A stretch of 9,375 bases of DNA from Hohaiivirga sp031547465 (GTDB lineage: Bacteria; Pseudomonadota; Alphaproteobacteria; Rhizobiales; Beijerinckiaceae), in contig JAVBRX010000025.1 in assembly GCA_031547465.1 (NCBI GenBank), positions 1 to 9,375 on the forward strand, written 5' to 3'. The notes under the pieces are model-generated. The model was not told the DNA's origin. It made no database searches and saw only the letters and a list, made by a program, of their open reading frames with translations. Of this stretch, positions 1 through 6,087 are shown piece by piece. A program made the translations under genes and the position numbers. Every line of letters starts with the position of its first letter. Position 1 is the first letter of the stretch.

Positions 1-128
1 CAGCCGGGAAATCTGCGGTTAAATCGGTGCAGAAAGCCGCCGAAAACACGACTGCCAAACCAGCCCCCCAGCCTGCCCCCAAGCCTGCCCCCACGCCGCC
101 CGCCAAACCGGTTGCCCTTCGCCCGTAA
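1..128 (+). CDS. 3' end of an unidentified Ala/Pro/Lys-rich protein (partial)
   Basis: Reading from position 3, the frame is open to the TAA at 126-128 and gives about 41 residues, ending PPAKPVALRP. The visible part is a low-complexity tail of alternating Lys, Pro and Ala, with repeats of the form KPAPQPAPKPAP. Such tails are common at the ends of cell-envelope and other secreted or membrane-linked proteins in this group, but the catalytic or structural part lies outside the window, so no function can be assigned. The next gene starts 33 bp downstream on the same strand with no hairpin between them, so the two may share a transcript. The frame is credible because it ends just before a clear gene and uses GC-rich third positions. 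Its identity is unknown. Confidence 0.6.
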   Translation, partial: AGKSAVKSVQKAAENTTAKPAPQPAPKPAPTPPAKPVALRP

Positions 129-161
129 GGCGTTGCTTCGATACTTCCTGACGGTGCCACC

Positions 162-1298
162 ATGACGCCAGCCATGCACCCAGAACCAATTCCGCTGACT
201 ATCCTCACCGGTTTTCTCGGCGCAGGCAAAACCACCCTGCTCAACCGCCTGCTCCAGGATCCGGCGCTGGCGGACACAGTGGTGATCGTCAACGAATTCG
301 GTGAAATCGGTCTCGATCATCTTCTGGTCGAGACGGTGAGCGACGGCATGATCCTGCTTTCCGCCGGATGCCTGTGCTGCACCGTACGCGGCGATCTCAT
401 CGCCACGTTGGAGGATCTGTTGCGCAAGCGCGACAATGCCCGCATTCCGCCTTTCAGGCGGGTGGTGATCGAAACCACCGGCCTTGCCGACCCGGCTCCG
501 ATTTTGCACGCGGTGTTGTATCACCCGTATCTGTCGATGCGTTACGCGGTCGATGGCGTGGTGACGGTAATCGACGCCATCAACGGCTCTACAACCCTTG
601 ATGCACATCAGGAGGCGGTCAAGCAAGCCGCCGTTGCCGATGTGCTGCTGATCGCCAAGGCAGATATGGCTGGCGACATCGCGTCCTTGAAGGAGCGCCT
701 GCGCAGTCTCAACCCCGGCGCGCCGATCCTCGACAATGCCGAGAGCAACCCTTCCGCCGAGGCACTCATCGGGCAGGGCCTGTTCTCCCTTGACGGCAAG
801 CTCGCGGACGTGCGCGACTGGCTCAAGGCGGAGGCGGTCGAAGAGGCCGAGCATCGCAGCCATTCCCATCAACATCATGGGCATGGGCATCATCATGGCC
901 ACAGCCACCACCATCATGACGTCAATCGCCATGACGACCATATCCGCGCCTTCTGCCTGACCAGCAACAAGCCTGTTCGGCAGGCAGCGCTCGATATGTT
1001 TCTCGATCTGCTGCGCTCGGCTCAGGGGGCAAATCTACTGCGCATCAAGGGCCTTATCGCCACGGCGGAGCGTCCGGACGAACCCGTCGTTCTCCACGGC
1101 GTACAGCATGTGCTACACGTTCCCGCCGTCTTGCCACGTTGGCCTTCGGACGACAGGCGCAGCCGTCTGGTTTTCATCGTCAAGGATATAGACCGCACCT
1201 ATATCGAAGGCTTATGGAACGCCTTTCTCGGCATTCCGAGCATCGACAGTCCCGACGCTGCCGCATTGTCCGATAATCCGCTGTCATTGCGGCGATAA
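162..1298 (+). CDS. COG0523/CobW-family GTPase, putative metal (zinc or cobalt) chaperone
   Basis: 378 residues. Seen: a Walker A loop GFLGAGKTT at about 17-25, the family-defining CxCC motif (C70, C72, C73, in GCLCC), an ETTGLADP stretch at about 104-111 in the switch II/Walker B area, and a C-terminal CobW_C-like domain from about 261. Between the GTPase and C-terminal domains lies a His-rich linker with 16 His among residues 231-260, a probable metal-binding loop. The usual NKxD base-recognition motif reads AKAD at about 165-168, so the Asn is replaced. Family knowledge: COG0523 proteins are cytoplasmic G3E GTPases that deliver or insert metal ions; the CxCC site binds zinc or a similar ion. 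The His-rich linker argues for a zinc-type role over cobalamin synthesis, and no cob genes are nearby. The ATG at 162 has no strong ribosome site; the ATG at 174 is an alternative. I give no symbol because the subfamily cannot be fixed from the sequence alone. Confidence 0.93.
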   Translation: MTPAMHPEPIPLTILTGFLGAGKTTLLNRLLQDPALADTVVIVNEFGEIGLDHLLVETVSDGMILLSAGCLCCTVRGDLIATLEDLLRKRDNARIPPFRRVVIETTGLADPAPILHAVLYHPYLSMRYAVDGVVTVIDAINGSTTLDAHQEAVKQAAVADVLLIAKADMAGDIASLKERLRSLNPGAPILDNAESNPSAEALIGQGLFSLDGKLADVRDWLKAEAVEEAEHRSHSHQHHGHGHHHGHSHHHHDVNRHDDHIRAFCLTSNKPVRQAALDMFLDLLRSAQGANLLRIKGLIATAERPDEPVVLHGVQHVLHVPAVLPRWPSDDRRSRLVFIVKDIDRTYIEGLWNAFLGIPSIDSPDAAALSDNPLSLRR

Positions 1299-1332
1299 AC
1301 CGGAAGCAGCTACACTCCGCAGCAGGTTATCC
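1299..1332. other. Short convergent intergenic gap without a visible terminator
   Basis: These 34 bp separate the stop of the GTPase gene from the stop of the convergent hybrid kinase gene. I see no GC-rich hairpin followed by a T-run on either strand, so the two transcripts may run into each other or end by another mechanism. Confidence 0.5.
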
Positions 1333-3867
1333 TCACCTGGCGATCACGTCCTTTACCGTCTCGACGAACTTCTTCAGGCTGAACGGCTTCGGCAAGAAGT
1401 TAAATTCTTCGCCTTCAGGCAGGTTGCGGCGGAAAGCATCCTCGGCATACCCGGAGACGAACACCACTTTCAAATCGGGATAGCGCTTGCGCAGTTCACC
1501 AAGCAATGTCGGCCCGTCCATCTCCGGCATCACCACGTCAGACACGACAAGATCGACCGGCGCATTGCGCGCCTCAATGATCGCCAGTGCCTCGATACCG
1601 GAAGCTGCTTCCAGCACCGTGTAGCCGCGAGCAGTCAAAGCACGGGCATTGACGGCACGCACCGGTTCGTCATCTTCAACGAGCAGGATCGTCCCTTGTC
1701 CGGTATGATCTGCTACCGGCGGCTTCACCGGCACGGAGCCTGGCTCTGGCTGAGCCTTCGGCGCGGCGACGTACCGAGGGAGGTAAACCTGGAATACCGA
1801 ACCTTCGCCGGGCGCGGATTGCACCTCGATGAAACCGCCCGACTGCTTGACGATACCGAACACCGTCGACAGGCCAAGACCAGTTCCCTTGCCGACATCT
1901 TTGGTGGTGAAGAACGGCTCGAAGATTTTCTCCAGCACCTCCGGCGCCATGCCGCTACCGGCATCCGCGACCTCAATCATCACATAATCGCCCTTCGGCA
2001 TACCGCCGATCTTCAGGGGGCGCGCCTCGTCCACCGTAACGTTGGCGGTGCGGATTGTCAGCTTGCCGCCATCCGGCATCGCATCGCGGGCATTGACAGC
2101 CAGATTGACGATCACCGTCTCGAACTGGTTCACATCGGCGAGAACCGGCCACAGGTCACGCCCGTGCCGCAACTCTAACGTGACCTTTTCACCCAGAAGG
2201 CGACGCAGCAGGTTCGACAGTTCCGACAGGGTATCGCTCAAGGTGAGAACCTGCGGACGCAATGTCTGGCGACGGGAGAACGCCAGCAACTGCCGCACCA
2301 ACCCAGCCGCGCGGTTGGCATTCTGGCGAATCTGCATGATGTCCTGGAATGACGGATCGGTCGGACGATGGTTCGCGAGCAGGAGATCGCAGTAACCGAT
2401 GATCGCCTGCAACACGTTGTTGAAATCGTGCGCCACGCCGCCCGCAAGCTGGCCGACGGCATTCATCTTCTGCGCCTGTGCCAGTTGCTCCTCGATCTGC
2501 CGTAATTCGGTGGTCTCCAACGCATAAACGATGACGCTCTCGTTCACTCCCTCGGCATCGCCGATGGGGCTGACCCACAACCGCATCGAACGGCCCTGTT
2601 CACCCTCGGCCTTGAGTTCCAGCGGCGGCATGTCGCCCCGACCCGCGGCAGCGGCCGCAATGGCATCACTGAACCCGTCACGCTGGGCGTCGATCACGGT
2701 CTTGGTGATCGGGTATCCCTCGACCCGGTCTGCCCCGATCGGCAAAGTGCCGAACAGCCGCGAAAACGAGGCATTGGCGCGGATGAGACCACCGTTGCGA
2801 TCCACCGTGGCGATGGCAATCGGAGTATTGTTAAACAGCCGCGCGAATCGCACTTCGGCGGCGCGCAGATCCTCGTCCTCCGCCCGTCCGGCGGAACGGT
2901 CTATAACCAAGGTCCGCGATGGCCCCGGCAATCCATCCTGCCCGAATGCCACATGATGGAAGAGCCGCACCGGCAGCGAAGTTCCGTTACGGCGGCGCAG
3001 ATCGATATCGACGGTTTCCGTCCGCACGTCGCCCGGTTTGCCGCTGAACGAGGTCAGCATCGTCGCCACATCCGGCGACATGAAATGCGCCGGTTCGAAC
3101 CCACCTGAACCGACACTCGCCAGATCGTAATCGAGCCAGGCCGCCAGCGTCGCATTCATGTAGACGATCTTGCCGTCCTGCGTCAGGGAAAGAAACCCGG
3201 CGGGCGCATGATCGAGATAATCGATGGCGTGCTGGAGTTCCTGGAAGATATTCTCCTGCCGCTCCCGATCATGGGTGATGTCGGCGATATCCCACAGCGT
3301 CGTCGATAACGGGCCGGATTTCGGCAGGGGTCGCACACGCACCTTGTACCAAGCGAAATCCCGCCGTCCGTCGAGGGCGGGGGCGAGACGAATCTCCTCG
3401 CCGGACCGCCGCCCTTCGCGGGCGGCCTGCGCCAGACGGTAGATCGCCTCCGATACGTCCGGCGGCCCGGTAAAAACACGCTCGACCGGCTTCAGATCGG
3501 CAGCAGGATCGCTCCCGGTCAGGGCCGCATAGCCTTCGTTGGCATAGACGATCCGGCCATCAGCCTCGACGGCGAGCAGCCCTTCGCTGGCGCTGTCGGC
3601 CATGGTCCTGGTGAGATCGTTACGCTGGGCGCGTCCGGAAAGTTGCAGCACACCGACAGCGAAAGCAAATGCACAGAACACGCCGATGGCAGCGAAGACG
3701 GCCAGAAGCCAGAAAATGAACACCTGCGCCTGAGCACCATTCAGATAGCGCAGCAGCACGATGGCGGCCATAATGACGACCGTCAACAGAAGAACGATCC
3801 CGATATGCCCCTGCCGCTCGGAACGGTCTATCGGCACAGGATTCTGGTTGCTGCTCTCGTCCGTCAT
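1333..3867 (-). CDS. cckA: Hybrid histidine kinase CckA, cell-cycle phosphorelay
   Basis: 844 residues, inner-membrane hybrid kinase. Two N-terminal membrane segments (about 22-42 and 48-74) leave little periplasmic sequence. Three PAS-like regions follow, at about 88-200, 210-325 and 335-455. The phosphoacceptor helix carries VAHDFNN with His480. The ATPase domain shows the N box (NLAVNARDAM, about 588-597), DAGSGM (635-640), FEPFF and the GKGTGLGLS lid (659-667). A receiver domain (about 725-844) has acidic residues D732 and D733, phosphoacceptor D777 in SDVVMPEMDG, S805 and K827. Known of the family: CckA passes phosphate from His to its own receiver Asp, then through ChpT to CtrA and CpdR, controlling replication and division. 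The HDFNN motif and fused single receiver fit CckA; Caulobacter CckA has two PAS domains, so one extra is seen here. The start is supported by AAGG (minus strand, 3872-3875) four bases before the ATG. Another hybrid kinase of the same class is possible but less likely. Confidence 0.9.
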   Translation of the reverse strand: MTDESSNQNPVPIDRSERQGHIGIVLLLTVVIMAAIVLLRYLNGAQAQVFIFWLLAVFAAIGVFCAFAFAVGVLQLSGRAQRNDLTRTMADSASEGLLAVEADGRIVYANEGYAALTGSDPAADLKPVERVFTGPPDVSEAIYRLAQAAREGRRSGEEIRLAPALDGRRDFAWYKVRVRPLPKSGPLSTTLWDIADITHDRERQENIFQELQHAIDYLDHAPAGFLSLTQDGKIVYMNATLAAWLDYDLASVGSGGFEPAHFMSPDVATMLTSFSGKPGDVRTETVDIDLRRRNGTSLPVRLFHHVAFGQDGLPGPSRTLVIDRSAGRAEDEDLRAAEVRFARLFNNTPIAIATVDRNGGLIRANASFSRLFGTLPIGADRVEGYPITKTVIDAQRDGFSDAIAAAAAGRGDMPPLELKAEGEQGRSMRLWVSPIGDAEGVNESVIVYALETTELRQIEEQLAQAQKMNAVGQLAGGVAHDFNNVLQAIIGYCDLLLANHRPTDPSFQDIMQIRQNANRAAGLVRQLLAFSRRQTLRPQVLTLSDTLSELSNLLRRLLGEKVTLELRHGRDLWPVLADVNQFETVIVNLAVNARDAMPDGGKLTIRTANVTVDEARPLKIGGMPKGDYVMIEVADAGSGMAPEVLEKIFEPFFTTKDVGKGTGLGLSTVFGIVKQSGGFIEVQSAPGEGSVFQVYLPRYVAAPKAQPEPGSVPVKPPVADHTGQGTILLVEDDEPVRAVNARALTARGYTVLEAASGIEALAIIEARNAPVDLVVSDVVMPEMDGPTLLGELRKRYPDLKVVFVSGYAEDAFRRNLPEGEEFNFLPKPFSLKKFVETVKDVIAR

Positions 3868-3885
3868 CCCGCCTTGATCCCTAGA

Positions 3886-3929
3886 GCATTTTGCGCTGAA
3901 GTGAACTCCGGTTCAGCGGAACAAAATGC
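3886..3929. repeat. Imperfect palindromic intergenic repeat, hairpin 1
   Basis: The 15-nt arm GCATTTTGCGCTGAA (3886-3900) pairs with TTCAGCG (3912-3918) and CAAAATGC (3922-3929), with a 3-nt GAA bulge (3919-3921) and an 11-nt loop. CTAGA just outside (3881-3885) matches my memory of a palindromic repeat family widespread between genes in Brucella, Ochrobactrum and relatives; no second copy is present in this window. The hairpin ends 18 bp before the cckA start codon and would lie in its 5' leader if transcription starts upstream of it. Confidence 0.65.
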
Positions 3930-3950
3930 GGAAAACGAAGAAAACCAGAG

Positions 3951-3980
3951 CAGGATGTGTTTCAGTGTAAACGTATCCTG
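3951..3980. repeat. Imperfect palindromic intergenic repeat, hairpin 2
   Basis: CAGGATGTGTTT (3951-3962) faces AAACGTATCCTG (3969-3980) across a 6-nt loop. The 12-bp arms have two central mismatches. It lies 21 bp beyond hairpin 1, and both look like parts of one composite intergenic repeat. Confidence 0.55.
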
Positions 3981-3988
3981 CCTTGGAA

Positions 3989-4002
3989 AACCGTTTACGG
4001 TT
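3989..4002. promoter_or_regulatory. 14-bp dyad AACCGT-TT-ACGGTT, possible regulator site
   Basis: Perfect 6-bp arms around a 2-bp centre, about 120 bp upstream of cckA and about 400 bp upstream of the FliO-like start. The core CCGTTTAC recurs at 4246-4253 and 4283-4290, and an inverted GTAAACG occurs at 3967-3973. This is symmetric enough for a dimeric DNA-binding protein, but I cannot name one, and it may simply be the edge of the adjoining repeat element. Confidence 0.3.
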
Positions 4003-4324
4003 AAGACGGACGCTACCTGCCCCGCAAGGCTCGGCAAAGCGTCGACCTCATAGTTTTTCGGTCTTCCACTGTTTTTCGCGCATACATTACCGGACATCGG
4101 CTCGGAGTATCCCAAGACTTTGGCGGTAAGAAATGCAACCTCCGGGGAAGTTGGTTCAAGCGACAACCGAACACATTCCCCATTCACGCTACATACCCCC
4201 ACGGCACCTGCTTCCTGCATACTTTTAAGCGTTATTTCATATTTTCCGTTTACCCTCATTGAAAGAAAATCGTAACGCCACGCCGTTTACGCGCTCATTA
4301 TTCGCCTAAGGAGCCGTCCGGTGC

Positions 4325-4330
4325 TACAAT
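4325..4330 (+). promoter_or_regulatory. Possible -10 hexamer TACAAT upstream of the FliO-like gene
   Basis: TACAAT differs from TATAAT at one base. The best -35 candidate, TTCGCC at 4301-4306 with an 18-bp spacer, is poor. If used, transcription would start inside the tandem duplication, leaving a leader of about 60 nt before the TTG start preferred here. Confidence 0.25.
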
Positions 4331-4366
4331 ATAGTGGGTGAATGCTGGATAGTGGGTGAATGCTGG
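4331..4366 (+). repeat. Perfect tandem duplication, two 18-bp units
   Basis: The unit ATAGTGGGTGAATGCTGG occurs twice head to tail (4331-4348 and 4349-4366) with no mismatch. It lies in the 5' region of the FliO-like gene. In that gene's frame it would encode a repeated IVGECW; in the +1-related frame it repeats a TGA-ATG stop/start junction. The exact identity suggests a recent duplication. Confidence 0.9.
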
Positions 4367-4396
4367 TTCTGTCATTTCAAGCTGCAGGGTAGTGCT

Positions 4397-5998
4397 TTGT
4401 TTAATCGGGACAATTATCAGTTTTTGAAAGATAACCCTTGGGCTGAATGGGTGATCTACGCCTGTCTGCTCCTAGCGGTCGGTGCCTTGATCCTGTTCCT
4501 GATCAGCAAACTCTTTTCAGGCAAGAAGCACGCGATCCAGACGGAACGCAGTCGGAACAGGGCAATGCGCCTTGGCGTCGTCGACGTGTTCGATCTTGAC
4601 GGGCAACGGCAGCTCATGCTGCTACGCCGCGACAATGTCGAGCATCTGCTGCTGATCGGCGGCCCGAACGATACCGTCATCGAAACCAATATCGTGCGTG
4701 CGCCCAGTTCGCGGTCTCCACAGCAGAACCCTGAACTGATTCATGAGGGGGCATCCGGGGATATCCATCCGGCGCGCCCCGGCGTGGAAGGGCATATGCG
4801 GACTGCCGTCGATTTTCCCGGATCTCCGCTTCCTTCCCATCTCGGAACGGGAACTGCTCTTGCAGACACTCTGCCGCCACGCGAGCATCCTGAATTTCCA
4901 GGCTCCCAGTTACCAGGCTCCCACTTTCCACCTCCCCAGGCTATGCCGCATTTGAGTGAACCCGGGCAGAACCCGGATCTTGCCATTCCGCCAATGCCTG
5001 TTTCCGTGCCTGTTTCCCCCCAGCGCCCCCAGATCAGGCCTCAGCCGGAAACCAGATCAGAAACCAGACCCACGGCAGGCAAGCCGCAGGCACCAGGGGA
5101 ACTCAAGCCAGCGGAAGGCAAACAGCCTGAAACCCAGCCTGTCGAATCTAGATCCTCTCTTCCTGCCTCCCCTTTTCCTGCTTCCCCGGCATCGCCCCCC
5201 ATCCACGAGACATCCGTCGGCATACCGTTTGACCTGCCGAAATCCACCAAAACCGATCCATTGAAGATCGACTTGCCAAAAAGTACACCACTCGATTTGC
5301 CGACTGATTTCCGCATCCATACCCAGGCATTTGAAACGAAGCTCTCCCCTGCCGGGGAAGCAGAGACTCCGGTAAAGCTCGCTCCGGCAAGCCGAAGACC
5401 AGCTTCACCCGTTGTACCAGCTTCACCCGTTGTACCGGCTACGCCCGTTATCCAGCAGAATCCGGCACACTTGCCCTCTCCGCTCCCCCCAAAAACGGAA
5501 CCCGAGCCGGAGGACGATGCGCTGTTGACAGACATGGCCCAGCAACTCGAGCAAATTCTGAAGGACGAAGCCAGACAGGCTCAATCGAAAGCGCGCCCGG
5601 TTGTTCGCCCGGCTGCCCCGGTATTGGGCGCTCCGCCGCCGCTTCCGCCCAAACCTGCGGCCCAATCGGCAACCGTTGCGGATCATCCGAAACCTCTCAA
5701 GCTTCCTGTTGAAGTGGAAACTCCGGAAGAAACGGATGTGTCCCTGCAAACAATAGCCCCGCCCCCTTCTGCTCCCGATGAAAGCGAACCCGACCCAAGT
5801 CCGGCCATCGTGACGGAAACGCAGGAAGTGCCGAATCTACCTGACGAATCAGACATTCCGGAGGAGAGAACGCCGTCTCAGAACAAGCCAGCACCCGCAA
5901 AGGCTGCGCCTCAAGGAGTGAAGGATCCCTTCTCGGTTGAGGACATCGAGGCTGAATTCGCCCGGCTTCTCGGGCGGCAGAGTGATGCGGACAAATAA
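4397..5998 (+). CDS. FliO-like membrane protein with long Pro-rich cytoplasmic tail
   Basis: 533 residues from the TTG at 4397; the frame extends to a GTG at 4334 (554 residues). Seen: a short N-terminus, one membrane segment at about 18-39 (IYACLLLAVGALILFLISKL), then a small FliO-like domain at about 57-97 (RLGVVDVFDL ... RRDNVEHLLLIGG). About 400 residues of low-complexity Pro/Ser/Glu/Lys-rich sequence follow. Two short predicted helices punctuate the end: one containing LLTDMAQQLEQILKDEA, and a C-terminal one with VEDIEAEFARLLGR. Family knowledge: FliO is a small membrane accessory of the flagellar export gate, usually much shorter; long-tailed relatives are often annotated as FliO in Hyphomicrobiales, but no flagellar gene is nearby, so a flagellar role is unproven. 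The TTG start is preferred because AGGG lies 7 nt upstream and because the extra 21 residues are Cys/Trp-rich and come largely from an 18-bp duplication. Several internal tandem repeats suggest length variation. Confidence 0.75.
   Translation: MFNRDNYQFLKDNPWAEWVIYACLLLAVGALILFLISKLFSGKKHAIQTERSRNRAMRLGVVDVFDLDGQRQLMLLRRDNVEHLLLIGGPNDTVIETNIVRAPSSRSPQQNPELIHEGASGDIHPARPGVEGHMRTAVDFPGSPLPSHLGTGTALADTLPPREHPEFPGSQLPGSHFPPPQAMPHLSEPGQNPDLAIPPMPVSVPVSPQRPQIRPQPETRSETRPTAGKPQAPGELKPAEGKQPETQPVESRSSLPASPFPASPASPPIHETSVGIPFDLPKSTKTDPLKIDLPKSTPLDLPTDFRIHTQAFETKLSPAGEAETPVKLAPASRRPASPVVPASPVVPATPVIQQNPAHLPSPLPPKTEPEPEDDALLTDMAQQLEQILKDEARQAQSKARPVVRPAAPVLGAPPPLPPKPAAQSATVADHPKPLKLPVEVETPEETDVSLQTIAPPPSAPDESEPDPSPAIVTETQEVPNLPDESDIPEERTPSQNKPAPAKAAPQGVKDPFSVEDIEAEFARLLGRQSDADK
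4898..4927 (+). repeat. 15-bp imperfect tandem repeat inside the FliO-like gene
   Basis: CCAGGCTCCCAGTTA (4898-4912) is followed directly by CCAGGCTCCCACTTT (4913-4927), giving PGSQL-PGSHF in the Pro-rich tail. The first 11 bases of each unit are identical. The period keeps the frame. Confidence 0.75.
5398..5451 (+). repeat. 18-bp tandem repeat (2 exact units plus 1 diverged) inside the FliO-like gene
   Basis: ACCAGCTTCACCCGTTGT occurs at 5398-5415 and again exactly at 5416-5433. A third copy at 5434-5451 matches at 14 of 18 positions. Together they encode the run PASPVVPASPVVPATPV. The period is a multiple of three, so copy-number change would alter tail length without breaking the frame. 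Confidence 0.85.
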
Positions 5999-6032
5999 CC
6001 CAAACAAAGAAAACGATCCGGCAAATTCACCA

Positions 6033-6050
6033 AACACGCTTCGTCGTGTT
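6033..6050. terminator. Weak hairpin between convergent genes, possible terminator
   Basis: AACACG (6033-6038) pairs with CGTGTT (6045-6050) over a 6-nt loop, in the 89-bp gap between the stops of the FliO-like gene and dksA. No T-run follows on the plus strand; the minus strand has only scattered T-rich sequence. It could serve both genes, but is weak. Confidence 0.3.
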
Positions 6051-6087
6051 CAGACACTCCGCAAGCGAATGATAGCGAAGAGCTGTT

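Larger units (their letters stand above)
3868..4396. other. Divergent intergenic region between cckA and the FliO-like gene
   Basis: 529 bp, lower in GC than the flanking genes. It holds two hairpin repeats next to cckA (3886-3929 and 3951-3980), a 14-bp dyad (3989-4002), three copies of CCGTTTAC (3991-3998, 4246-4253, 4283-4290), a purine-rich AAGGAG (4308-4313), a TACAAT hexamer (4325-4330) and an 18-bp tandem duplication (4331-4366). A 131-codon minus-strand frame (3864-4259) overlaps the cckA ATG by four bases, but it lacks a ribosome site and its 3' third is made of the hairpin repeats, so I do not call it a gene. The cckA promoter should lie here, but I could not place a convincing -35/-10 pair for it. 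Confidence 0.6.

Noticed and set aside
1..128. Naming the upstream gene (for example a D-Ala-D-Ala carboxypeptidase or other envelope protein)
   Set aside because: Only a low-complexity tail is visible; nothing in it identifies a family.
852..941. CAT-rich stretch in the GTPase gene as a microsatellite or assembly error
   Set aside because: It stays in frame, codons for His alternate CAT and CAC, and His-rich linkers are normal in this family.
3997..4004. CtrA box upstream of cckA
   Set aside because: Only one TTAACC half site is present on the minus strand; the second TTAA at the required 7-bp spacing is missing.
3864..4259. 131-codon minus-strand frame overlapping the cckA start as ATGA
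   Set aside because: No ribosome site, no recognisable domain, and its last third is encoded by the two palindromic repeats; the overlap with the cckA ATG is probably chance.
5041..5535. 164-codon minus-strand frame rich in Gly and Ser opposite the FliO-like tail
   Set aside because: It is the complement of the Pro-rich repeats and simply mirrors their low complexity.
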